64,000 nt of DNA from Crossaster papposus (lineage: Eukaryota; Echinodermata; Asteroidea; Velatida; Solasteridae): NCBI GenBank assembly GCA_037893245.1, contig JBAIAA010000096.1, forward strand, positions 1,550,001 to 1,614,000, given 5' to 3'. The notes below the pieces were generated by a model. That model ran no database searches and was not told the DNA's origin. It saw nothing but the letters and a program-made list of their open reading frames with translations. Numbering within the stretch: position 1 is the stretch's first letter; each line of letters starts with the position of its first letter. Of the stretch, positions 22,934 to 34,510 are shown in pieces. The translations under genes and the position numbers were made by a program.

Positions 22934-24229
22934 CAATTGAAAATATTTTATCTACTAATGCATATCGGCACCAAAGTATGTAATTCACGATTTAAATCAT
23001 TCTTGATGATTGGCCGACAGTGGCCCTTTTCTACAAAAGCAGGGCAAAACTGGACACAACATCATGGTCAAATCGTAAAAACAACGGAGAAAACAAAATT
23101 GTCGATACATAGGGACTCCATTCTCTAATTTTGTATAAATACATTTTCACGCATGCGTTTCTTCCCGATGCTATTTGCTGCCATATTTGTATAGAGATAT
23201 TTATCTCCTGATAATCCGCTCTGCCTAATTTTGCGGCTTGCTCCCTTTATTTACGGTACTCATTCCAGATTATTATTATTTGTCTCATTTTCCCGAGATG
23301 TTTTATTATCTCATTCTTATAACCGGGGTTCATCTCCCCATTTGTTTGTTTTATTTCTCAAAATGTACAAAACACCGTGGACATCAAAATGTATAGAGTG
23401 GACCGCGCCCGTCAAGTACTTGTAGCGTGACGTGTACATGTACATGTTCAATTACTAGCACAGTGCAATTTAACCTTAGCGTGATTGTATAGAAGCAGGT
23501 AACTAAAACCTTAAAGTGCTCAAATGTTTCATTTAACACTCGACCATTACTAAAACCAAATGGGCATATCGTATTTTTCCCACAAGCGGAAGGCGAAAAT
23601 CTAACCGGACAGCATAGCAACCAATTGATCAGACGTCAAAATAATACCCTGCGAGTTGTCGACCTTCCGGGGAGCGTGGTCTACAGAATCGGCCTATTTA
23701 GCTCAAATTTAAGGGGAATATAGAACACACAAACAAATCCCGTGCCATTATAACTGGGGCTGTTTCCCCCCATTGTCATGCATCTGTTTTATTGAGCAAT
23801 CTCTACAAGCATCAAATCTTAAAAGTTTTAGATTCAATTTACCATAAATACCGTAAATCCCCGTTTCATTATTCCTTTCACCTTTCCTGACTATTATGTC
23901 GGTATTGTCTCGTTTCCGTTTTGTCTTCTATTGCAACACCTTGACTTCCCATTGCCGTCTAATATTCATAACCCTTTGCTTTGCCCCTGTTTGTGCTGCT
24001 ACATCACTTTATTACATTATCCTACTCTCTGTACCGGCATATTCATTCGAATGTTGCCATTCGTGGCCGAATAACTAATACAAATATAAAGACAAAAATA
24101 TATCCCTTTACCTCCCTCCTTAATTCACTGGGGCTATTTTCCTCTTTACAAATGCATATCCCAATCTGGGCCTTTCCCCACATCAATACCTGGGGCTCTC
24201 CCCACATCATCTCGGGGGTTTTCCCCCAT
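22934..24229. other. C/T-rich DNA, no gene seen
   Basis: Only short frames without recognisable domains; no repeat partners noted. Confidence 0.35.
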
Positions 24230-24241
24230 TATGTCTACCAA

Positions 24242-24873
24242 TCGGGTTTTCCACCTTCATTTTCCTTTTCCTTTTCCTTTTCCCGTTTCCTTTCTCAGTT
24301 TCCTTTCTCAGTTTCCTTTCTCAGTTTCCTTTCTCAGTTTCCTTTCTCAGTTTCCTTTCTCAGTTTCCTTTCCTTTCCCCTTTTCCTTTTGCCTTTTCCC
24401 CTTCCTTTCCACTTTTCCCTTCCTTGCCTTTTTCCTTGCCTTTTTCCTTGTCTTTTTCCTTGTCTTTTTCCTTGTCTTTTTCCTTGCCTTTTTCCTTGCC
24501 TTTTTCCTTGCCTTTTTCCTTGCCTTTTTCCTTGCCTTTTTCCTTGCCTTTTTCCTTGCCTTTTTCCTTGCCTTTTTCCTTGCCTTTTTCCTTGCCTTTT
24601 TCCTTGCCTTTTTCCTTGCCTTTTTCCTTGCCTTTTTCCTTGCCTTTTTCCTTGCCTTTTTCCTTGCCTTTTTCCTTGCCTTTTTCCTTGCCTTTTTCCT
24701 TGCCTTTTTCCTTGCCTTTTTCCTTGCCTTTTTCCTTGCCTTTTTCCTTGCCTTTTTCCTTGCCTTTTTCCTTGCCTTTTTCCTTGCCTTTTTCCTTGCC
24801 TTTTTCCTTGCCTTTTTCCTTGCCTTTTTCCTTGCCTTTTTCCTTGCCTTTTTCCTTGCCTTTTTCCTTGCCT
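24242..24873. repeat. Pyrimidine-rich minisatellites: (CAGTTTCCTTTCT)n then (CCTTTTTCCTTG)n
   Basis: A 13-bp unit TTTCCTTTCTCAG is repeated about six times (24290-24370). Then comes a 12-bp unit CCTTTTTCCTTG repeated about 37 times (24424-24873) with very few variants (three TCTTTTTCCTTG copies at the left). Because 12 is divisible by three, all six frames stay open and give artificial frames rich in LAFF, LPFS, CLFP, GKEK, KARK and RQGK. Strand asymmetry is strong: plus is almost only C and T. Confidence 0.95.
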
Positions 24874-25069
24874 TTCCATCCATCTATACCCATACATATC
24901 CTATATATCCCTATATCCATATAATATATCTATACACATCCATATACATCTATCCATATTTCTATGCATCTATATATCCATATCCATATCCATACCCATA
25001 CCCATACATATACACACATATGCAAATATATACATAGGCCTACACTATACATGTACACATACCAACACG

Positions 25070-25370
25070 TCTGCCTATTAAATCCGTCGAGGAGTTTAGT
25101 TTGTTCCTCTCGATGATTTCCTTTGTTTGCACTATAACTTTTTCGAACGGCTCTCGTTGGTTTTGTACACGAAACTCAATCGAGGACGTCCTCGATTCTA
25201 ACCATAACCCCAAATCACCTTCGTGTCGTCCACTTACACCTAAACAAACGCGTGTATACATGGACCATTTAGGTCGACAGACCTTTCTAAGTTTTAGTTC
25301 AGAGAGATTTTCCTCAGCCCACGAACCTCCCATGGAGTGTCTTCATAACGTAATATACGAAACAAATTGA
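25070..25370. other. Coding-like segment open on both strands
   Basis: The plus frame reads PTRLPIKSVEEFSLFLSM and on to HNVIYETN with a stop at 25370. The minus frame 25333-25040 reads GGSWAEENLSELKLRK and later EPFEKVIVQTKEIIERNK. Both have protein-like composition; at most one is real and I cannot choose. No family is recognised and no splice signals are clear. Confidence 0.2.
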
Positions 25371-28300
25371 TGGACCTCCTATTATCCCTCTTTTGTTCGT
25401 GCTTTAAATGATTCGGAAGGCCCCTTTTCGAAATAGGGGACCCTATAGCCCTCTAATGTTATACGTCCCCTATTTCAATCAAAAACGAACTCACGCATGA
25501 CTACACACCCCATAATGCATAAACGCCTCCCGCCGTGTAAACGGGGTTTTCCCCTAGCACATGTAGCGCCCTGTAGCCAGGGATTTCCCTACCACTCCAT
25601 AGCGGCTCAGACTCGTCACTATAAAGTACCTTGTATTGCCGCCTTCATAGTAAAGTTAGAGCTCAGTCTAAACCTAGCCCACCAATTGACATTCCAGCTG
25701 ACCAGATCGACTGAAAGTACATAAATCCTGAGTTATAGAGAGAATAGATCAAATTCAGAGGGCGCGCCCCTCTGCAACGGCCCTGCGCCATCGCGCGCAT
25801 GTTACATTCTGAGCGCTTTCTATCGACAGTTTACATGTATACATTATATTCTTGGCACTCGTGGGTTCCTGATGTAAAGTGGTTTTATGATCAACACTTG
25901 ACCTTAAACCTTTAATAATAAAAAATGAACTACTTCGTTCACACTGGACCCCATTATTTATGTAAATGCTTATCACCGGTAACCTTCGTTTTCAATTTTG
26001 TTTAGCTAAAACCAACTCAATTTAGTACTTTACAAAATTTAATTTATAAAAGTGTTATGCCGCAATATAATCCTTTTATTAAGATGATTTGAAAATCCAT
26101 TTTCTGTTTTGGACCCAAACACACCGCGGTGGCAACTTTCGTAAAGGTAACTCACGCTACATTTTGCCTAGCAAAGGTTCAACAGCCAGAAAATAGGTAA
26201 TCGAAATAAATATTTGTTATAGAAGATGAATAGTTTTCCCGAAGACTTCCTTTTAGCAAAAAACATCTGTATGCGGGGCCTGCCTTTGTTTTCTCCAAGC
26301 ATTACAAAACTATTTTCCATAGGCGCAGCACGTACTCGAACGAATGATCTAAAATCCTTTTCGATTGTGACGCTCAGTTGTCAATTGCTGCGATGCTCGC
26401 GTTTATTAGACAGCATAAATTGTCTACTTTCAGTCATACTCTTCTAAGGATTTTACCACAATGTGATATAAATCGCCCGACACCGAAAATTGGCTGACAT
26501 GCACATACAATTTGTGAATAGGAAATCGTTCCCACAACATAGGTTCACCCGCCGGGCTACACCCCCATAGATTTCGCGGATACTTGGTTAATCATTTTGC
26601 CGATCAGACATTCTCCCAGCCGAGCATAATTTTCACAGGCATCACGTTTACAGATTTATTTGTGAACCAAGCGTTACATTCCTTATTATAATTTTAAGGC
26701 ATTTGCCAACTATAGGCCTTTCCCAGACACCGTTTTACAGGTAGTATTTGCAAACCTCGGGGCCCGACCCCGCCAAGAAACTATGCTTGAGCCTGACCTG
26801 TACCTTCTGTTGCTCATTGTTACACTCTGCCAAGACTATAGTCATCTAGAGCAACCAAATCCTGCAAGTGGAACCACAACTGAAAATAAATTGATATAAT
26901 CTGTTTAGGCCTATACAGTTGCGTTTACTGTACATTTTCCCATCGTATAAATGTACATGCCCACTGCCCTTTCCACCAACACTACCTAGGACACTCCACC
27001 CTTGCGTCCAATCCCCGACCAACATCCACCTCTTGGCCAAAACCAACGCACAGACCATCGTCCAAATGTTCCAAATACACTTTCCCATACCAATCAAGGT
27101 CTGATCGCCTGGGCTGTGCCAAACATAAAACAATTTCAGGGGCTAACTATAAATGCTCCTTTTTAGGCCTATATTCACTCTGAAACCTTGGGGGACCCAG
27201 GGCAAAGCTTGACCCCTCTATCGCTCCAAGGACCTCCTCCATCTTGTTAGTGCCTCTGATGATGAAGCTTCTGTTTCACTATGACCCCTGCCACACCATA
27301 GCCGTCACATGTCCTGTGCATAATGGGATTAAATCAAAAGGAAACGTGAGATACATAAACGGTGCTGCATCCGTCAAATCACAGAGGGATAAATCCATCT
27401 ATATAACCTTGTTAGGCCTACCGCTTACTACCAGCACTTACAGTTACACGTATGTTTATGGCGTATTGCCACTGCAGTCACCAGTGATAATATTTTAACT
27501 CCGAAAAGGTCTGACATGTCCTTTTATAGGACTACAAGTTTCTCTCACAACTCGATCTGAATTTAGACAAAGTCTGGAAAAACAACCCCACATCTGGTAC
27601 TCACTTGGCTATACCTACGGACTCACCTGTCGCATCTGATATGAAACATCCCCTAGTGCCCATGGTGATTCACTAACCTAATTGCATAAGCTGGCGCTAC
27701 AGTGGTCTAAGAGCTATAAAATTTATTTGATATAGGCCTTTCCACAGCTATTCTCTGAAAATCTACCTAAAAGTTTACCAAATTAATTATTTCGATCAGC
27801 CCGATTGGGGATTAAATTTTCTTTTTGTTTATGCACAATTGTCACGAAGATGAACGTAAATCATATTTTGTAAAGAACAAATTAATAACTGTGAAACAAA
27901 CTAAGGATAACAACCATTTGACCCTATACTCATAACCCGGAAGGGTTTACTGAGACTGCTGGCTTAAACTGCCATAGGCCTTACTTCCTTAAATCTCAGA
28001 TTTTTTAGGAACGCCGAACATGCGCAGCCTAGCCGTACCATACTGCGCGAAAGCTACAACAAATTCAATCACGGCGACGCTAAGGGAATACAAATAAAAT
28101 GTACATGAGTGTGCTTTGCATTTTGAAAGCCACCTTACATCCTCTTCGTTTTAGACCATCCTTACATTAGGCATATTATCATACTCTGATAACTGGACCG
28201 GTATTTTGCATTACTAATGAGTGCCACTATTATGAACCATGATAAAACCCGGTCCGATACAGGCCTACTGATAATAAATAAATAAATTATCCATATCCAC

Positions 28301-28922
28301 ATACCTTTTGACAATACCCACGCCTTCATGAAAATCCCGCAGGAATGCGATGCCACCTTCGTGCCGCGCCGTGCATGCTTGAGCGCGTGCTAAAGCACAA
28401 TAGCTTTGTACAATAGCTTTGTACAATACAAAGACTGCGTACCCTACTCAATGTGCCACGCCCGTTGCACTGATGACCCTGTCACTGCACCAACGTACGT
28501 ACACGCATAGAGGAATTCCTACATAACATGGTATATGTGAAAACACACAAAATGGTATTAAAAGAACGAATTTCGAACTTGCTAAAATTCTTATTACGAC
28601 ACTTTCGCAGCCTAATAACCATTATAAAATTTCACATTGACAAAATGACCTGGCTGCCCTATAAAATTGTACCTCCTTACCAGTGCCATATTGGACCACC
28701 GGCAAGAATTTAGATATCTCCTACCTCGTTTCCTAAAACGAACACCAATCCAGGCTCTATACCTCCATCAGAATCGCAAACCTGGCCCAATTTCCAACCA
28801 TTTAGAATCGAGCTCTTCCTTTCCGGCACCCGTTATGGCAATCCGACTTAATAATTGACTGGTCAACCAGCCGATTTATGGGTGGGCACCCAAAACTCCA
28901 GCGCAAGCAATAATACGTCATG
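25371..28922. other. Interior of the 9.7-kb element, no gene supported
   Basis: Holds the second copy of the AATAGGGGACC-GTCCCCTATT repeat (25431-25495), a short tandem CAATAGCTTTGTA (28397-28425) and many GGCCTA-containing stretches. Several 60-95-codon frames on both strands lack recognisable domains. Confidence 0.4.
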
Positions 28923-29771
28923 CTCGTAGTGCAAAGATTTACCAAGTGAGTGTGGATCCTCCGCCCGCAACGTCGCCGCGATGCAAATAGTTTCTTTATT
29001 GCTAGTACTGTCACATTGAACCGCAGTTGCCATTCTGTATTCCTGTATAAGAACAAGTTAAGGTTTATAAAGCCAGGATAAATCGGGATGATTATCAATC
29101 CTACCACGTACCAAACTCTGTTTTGATTTAATAAGGAGAATATTGAATAGCTGAATGCCAGCAGAAATTAAGCATAACATCTTGCTGATGTTCGGATTTT
29201 AATTGCCTCTTAAAATGATGTAGAGATCTTGCTTCCATAGACTAAGGACAATCTTCCCATTTCCAGTTTAATTTGCATCGGTTTTCTATACTAAACTGTG
29301 ATTCCATGTTGGCTATTTTCTTTGATATTTGTTTCTCGTCCATTGTTTTACACATGTTGTTAGCAATGGTGCTTTGGCCTTTTTAAGTGCGCTTGGTTTC
29401 ATCTCCTCAATGCCAGGTAATTGGCTCTCATAAGGACTCGATGGTCCTTGATGATGGACACTAATACAACAGCGAGTGTTTGCTCACTATTGGTCTCAGT
29501 GTTGTCAGATTCAAAGGTAGCCATGTTTGCAAACTAAATCGTGATGTCATAACAGCATGTATAGGCCTATACACACTCCTAGACATAATAAGTAATTGCT
29601 AATGTTATGCAAGTAAGCATTTGCTAGAAATGGCAAGCAACAGGTGTTAGTCATAGCAAAAGGTTATAGATTTTTTATCAATTACATGAGCTAGACCTTT
29701 TACTTGTTGAGCAATTGCTTTTGCTTAAACTTGTTGCTACCTAGCAATTGCTACGTTTTATGAATACGGGC

Positions 29772-30270
29772 TAATGGGGAAGAAACTACGGTACGCAACA
29801 TGAGATGGGAAAAAAGAGAAAAAGACTGCAGACACCGTTTTTGGTGGTGGTGGGTGGGGGGTGGGGTGTCCCCCTTTACCATATATCGTGTCTCCCTCTA
29901 CCATATATCGATCTGGATTTACATGGCTCATCAAACGGTCAAAAAAACAAATTCGTTTTCCAGGGAGCCCTGTGCCAGTAAAGTAAAGAATTTCAAAAAA
30001 AAGTTTGCAAACGCAAAAGCACCAAATAACAAACAAACAAGGCAATGATTGACACACAAAACTACATGGAGGAAAAAAATATGATTAAATAAAACCATGA
30101 TAAGGAATGACAAAATAAAGACAATAACAAATGGTAAACAACGGTTAAGTAAACAACGGTTAAGAAAATAAGCGAATCAAAAAATATTAAAATATAAGGA
30201 AACAAGAATTATGGAGGAGACAAGACAACGTAATTAAGACTATGGGAAAAAGAAACTACGGTACGCCACA
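29772..30270. repeat. Tail of repeat R copy 1 and uninterrupted repeat R copy 2
   Basis: 29772-29805 completes copy 1. From about 29870 (CCATATATCG) to about 30265 lies copy 2, contiguous through GACAACGTAATTAAGACTAT and AAGAAACTACGGTACGCCAC. It supplies the empty-site comparison for the 9.7-kb insertion. A G/T-rich stretch (29840-29868) separates them. Confidence 0.65.
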
Positions 30271-30404
30271 GTAGATGAGATATTTGTTTGTAAGCAGATT
30301 TGAAGCGGCCGATAGACGACTTTGTTCGGCTGTGGTTAGGCTGTTCCAAAAACGAAGACCATGAAAACGAAGAGTGTAAGGATCATAGGCCTACATATTA
30401 ATTT

Positions 30405-30535
30405 GTTGTAATTCACCAACATGCACTATGACCTAGCTTCTATTTAGACTGTGGTATGGCGCGCGTGTCCTTGTCATTTGACTCTCTGAACACCCACAGC
30501 GTTAACTTACACTGTAAAGCGCAGTACTAGTCTCT
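30405..30535 (+). mobile_element. Fragment related to the 5-kb foldback element arm
   Basis: TAATTCACCAACATGCACT through CACTGTAAAGCGCAGTAC closely matches 41187-41310, inside the left arm of the foldback element (and its mirror near 45545-45680). The copy is cut on its right by a MITE at 30539. It shows the foldback family has at least one other, older member here. Confidence 0.65.
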
Positions 30536-30538
30536 TTA

Positions 30539-30966
30539 GGCCAAATAAAAAAAAAACATGTTTAGCGTCACCGCCCGCTTCCTTTTTGGGGGCCGCCTCC
30601 TTTTTTCTTTTTTTTTTCTTTTTTAAAAAAATGATAAATTTGACCATTTTGGAAAAAAAAAAAAAAAAAAAAAAAAACAAAAAAAACCATTTTTAAAGAT
30701 AATAACATTTTAAGATCGTATTTTAGACTTTAGCATCACTGTGTACATGCTCTGGAAATATATTTTGTCTAATAGGAAGGCTAGGGTGTGACGTGTAGTC
30801 GTGTACGGTGCATACTTGATGGACCCACATGAATTTTGATTTTTAATCGTGGGTGAACCGTGTGTCGGGCGGCCATTTTGAAAAAAAAAAAAAAAAAAAA
30901 AAGGGCCTCCTCCTTCCTTTTTTGAAAAAGGCATGACGCTAAACATGTTTTTTTTTTTATTTGGCC
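30539..30966. mobile_element. PIF/Harbinger-like MITE
   Basis: Flanked by TTA (30536-30538 and 30967-30969). Ends are inverted: GGCCAAATAAAAAAAAAACA at the left, matched on the minus strand from 30966. Subterminal AACATGTTTAGCGTCA is also mirrored. A 3-bp TTA/TWA duplication with ends starting GGC fits PIF/Harbinger. It holds long A and T homopolymers and no transposase. Confidence 0.65.
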
Positions 30967-32364
30967 TTAGTGAGGTGTGTGGCTCTGAAAAGAAATATAA
31001 GTAAAAGGCAATTATGATCCCTTGGTTGTGAACGGGTGCAGAGTCTATAGTGGCCCTCTTCTGTATGACAATGAGAAAATGTAGTCATTTAGTAGTAGAC
31101 ATCGTGCACATACAATTAGGGTAGTACACCCATAACCCGAGTAACACCGCGTTGAGGCCGGTTCATACTTCATGCGAATGCGATGCAAATTTTAATCGTG
31201 CGAATTCTTACACTGGGCCGATCCGAGGGTCTTCGGTTTGGTTTCTTGATATCATGTGTAGAAAATCCTAACATAAATCTGACCAGTGACCCACCCACCT
31301 TTGCCAAACGTTTGTTGTGCAACCGAATCCTCTGCATGGAGACCCACCTTTTTTCCCATGATTTTTTTCTAGTGCAGACTTCGAGATCCAGACCCACCCC
31401 TACCTCGCGGGAGGTCAGGGGTCAGTTAATGTTGAGGTCATTACTACAAGACCTACCCCTAGTAGCTCGCAAGAAAGAAAAAATAGCATTGAGAGGTCAA
31501 TGCTTCCAGACCACCCCTCCGGCCCTCAGGCGTGTTCATTTTCCCATTCTAGTCATTTTCACAGGAAGTTTATGAATGGTTGCGTAATGGAAGATCCCGA
31601 TCTGAAGCCTCCATCACTTCAGCATTAGTGAGCATGCATGAATTGAGCCAATAAATTGCCACATGAATCGACATAAATAATAGAACAAATTATGAAATCT
31701 CTTACGTACAGATGTCCAGTTAATTTCCAATCCACAGTCGGGAAATCGTATTGTCGCCATTTAACATGTTTGTATTGGAAAAGTCGCTCTATGAGGAGCG
31801 TAATCACTTATTTGTCACAACAAGTTTTTATAAATCAGTTTTTGATAGCCTCTGCAGTTAATCATTATGTTGTGTGTCCTTGATAGTCTAGATTAGATCG
31901 ACCATCGACTGACAACTATTTTGTTTCGGAAAACCATCTTCGGCGAAATTTGTTTCTTGCATAATCGTAATTCGGTGCTATTATCATCACGTACAATCAG
32001 TGCTGAAAAATTTAGTGCGTGTTTCAGTATTTCAATTATTGTATCGTCTGTTAAGTTGACGTTCTAATAGGAAGGTCGTGAATTTATTACCGATGGAACG
32101 AATCATCAAGACCATGGATCAGATAAGCGAGACCGTTTGAACATTATGTAACGAAACAGAGACATTATCACCAAAGTGACGTACCTTTTCTGGTTTTCAC
32201 CTAGATCTCATCTAGGATGATCGAAAATGATATTGCTATTTGTCGATATTTGTGATAATAGAGTTTAGTTTTCGTCTTTGAACAGTTGACTAAAACAAGA
32301 TCTTGTTTGTCCATTGAATTCTGATCATTCTTCGTGGCTTCATACCAGATTCCACTTGCTCTAA

Positions 32365-34510
32365 TTATTTAGAGCATCTAAAAAGCTGCTTGGGCATAGT
32401 AATGACGTCCTCTTTCCACCTTTTAAAGATAAAATGACCCTTGCTAATGATATGGGTAGCTTTTTTGTAAAGAAAATATCTAATATTCATGCTAAACTTG
32501 ATGACTTAACCTCTGTTGGCAGAACGTTCTCTTTTACATCTGAAACATTGTCCAGTGGTATCTTGTTTGATAGTTTCATACCATTAACAGAGTCACAGGT
32601 AAAACAGCTTGTTGTCAATTCTTCTAAGGGATCATGCGCTCTGGATCCTATGCCTACTAACCTTGTGGGTGAGTGCCTTGATGTTTTGCTTCCAGTACTT
32701 ACCAAAATTATAAACTCATCTTTAGTATCTGGCACATTTCCTACTGACTGGAAAGAAGCTTTAATTTGCCCTTTATTAAAAAAAACCAATCTCGATATGA
32801 AATTAGAAAACTACCGGCCAATCAGTAATTTACAATTTATTTCTAAATTAACTGAGAGGGCCGTTTGTGACCAACTTTATTGTCACATGTCAAAACATTC
32901 CATGTTTCCGGTTTTCCAATCATCTTACCGGAAGCATCACAGTACAGAGACGGCGCTTATAAAGGTTAAAAATGATTTACTGATGAGGATGAATTCCCAA
33001 CATGTTATTCTGCTTATTCTTTTAGACCTGAGTGCAGCATTCGATACTGTTGATCACGTCATTTTATTGAAGCGTCTGCAGTCTAAATTTGGAGTCACTG
33101 GCAAGGCCCTCGATTGGTTTTCGTCTTATTTGTCAGATAGAAGCCAACGCGTATCCATTCAAGGTACCTTATCAGACAAGTTTAATATCAACTGTGGTGT
33201 TCCTCAGGGATCCTGCTTAGGACCATTTTTATTCATTGTCTACGCCTCTAAATTGTTTGACATCATTGAGCATCATCTGCCTGATGTTCATTGTTATGCC
33301 GATGACACTCAGCTGTATCTATCTTTTAGACCTGACGATATATCTTGTCAAGCTGCTGTAACTGTAATGGAAAATTGCATCAGGGACATCAGGCAATGGA
33401 TGTTGCATGACCGGCTTTTAATTAATGACGCTAAGTAAGAGTGAATTTTTGATCATCGGATCAAAGCAGCAGTTAAAGAAAATTAATATTTCTGATATCA
33501 TGATAGGCGATGTTAAAGTTTTCCCTACAACATGTGTTCGTAATTTGGGGTCATGGTTTGATTCTGAACTTACAATGAATACCCACATCAATAAAGCTTG
33601 CTCTGCAGCCTTTTTCCATCTTCATAACACCAAACGAATTAGTCAATTCCTGACGCAAGACTCTCTTGTAAAACTAATTCATGCATTTGTGACCAGTCGT
33701 CTTGATTATTGTAATAGCCTTTTGTATGGTCTGCCAAAGTCACAGCTACATGTAGCTAAACTGCAAAGGGTTCAAAATGCTGCAGCCAGAATTGTTACTA
33801 ACACACCCCGGTTTGAACACATTACACCTATAATTCGTCAATTACATTGGCTGCCTGTTTCGTACAGGATTAATTTTAAAATTCTTTTGTTGACCTTCAA
33901 AGCTCTTCATGGTCTTTCTCCAAAGTACTTACAGGATCTTGTTTCCATCTGGAAAGTATCTTCATATCAACTTAGGTCAGGGAATAATGGTATTTTCTTA
34001 GATTATCCCTCTGGTAAAATGTTGACTACATTTGGTGACAGGGCTTTTTCTGTGGCAGCCCCTAAGCTTTGGAATGCGCTACCGTTTCATATACGTAGCG
34101 AACAGAAACTCACCTCTTTTAAATGTAACATAAAAACCCATCTTTTTAAAGCCGCTTTTTAGTGTGTTTTTGGTGTTGTTCTTTTGTGTCTTTTGTTTGT
34201 CTTTCTTCTATGGTCGCCTTGCCAGTTTGTTTTTAGTATAGATAGGGTTTGAGGCGTCTGTCTCCTGAAAAGATCAAGACATTACCGATGCCAGCAGGGA
34301 TAGGCCTATGTAATAAGTAACTATTAGTTCTCTGTTGGCGGGACAGACCCATCCCCATACTTTTGTTTGGGCACTGGCCTGGTGATCAGTCTTTTTTCTT
34401 TGTCTTTTTCTTCCATTCTGTGCTTTTTAACATGTGTTCTGCGCCTTTGATCATTTTGTATGTAAGGGGCGCAATATAAATTTTAAATATTATTATTATT
34501 ATTATTATTC
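32365..34510 (+). pseudogene. CR1/L2-like LINE, 5'-truncated ORF2 with frameshift and (ATT)n tail
   Basis: The reverse transcriptase reads from about 32365 (no ATG needed) to 33438, then in another frame to the stop after 34159. Visible blocks in order are NYRPISNL, LLDLSAAFDTVDH, GVPQGSCLGPFLFIVYA and CYADDTQLY (active-site aspartates intact). The typical C-terminal part follows, with LQRVQNAAARIV, HWLPVSYRI, FKALHGLSP and GDRAFSVAAPKLWNALP. A direct TAAG duplication at 33432-33439 shifts the frame. The endonuclease domain and ORF1 are missing, the usual 5' truncation. The 3' end reads GGGCGCAATATAAATT followed by (ATT)n, as in CR1/L2/jockey-group elements. It is not expected to be mobile. 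Confidence 0.88.

Larger units (their letters stand above)
20053..29771. mobile_element. Candidate 9.7-kb inverted-repeat-ended insertion, family unknown
   Basis: The left end GGCCGTATTCATAAAA (20053) is mirrored at the right end, which on the minus strand reads GCCCGTATTCATAAAA (29771). The flanks together make one continuous copy of dispersed repeat R, judged against the uninterrupted copy at 29880-30260. A TA (or possibly AAT) duplication flanks it. Both ends carry many subterminal AGCAA/TTGCT motifs. Inside are two minisatellites, duplicated 70-bp blocks and several short protein-like frames on the plus strand. I recognise no transposase, integrase or polymerase. It may be a large non-autonomous element or a transposon with decayed genes. 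The call rests on end symmetry and the empty-site comparison. Confidence 0.55.

Noticed and set aside
24231-24924. Six long low-complexity frames (LAFF, LPFS, GKEK, KARK, RQGK types)
   Set aside because: All are translations of the 12-bp minisatellite in different frames.
31183-31575. 130-codon plus frame
   Set aside because: It begins within the inverted-repeat end of a transposon and has no recognisable domain; likely chance.
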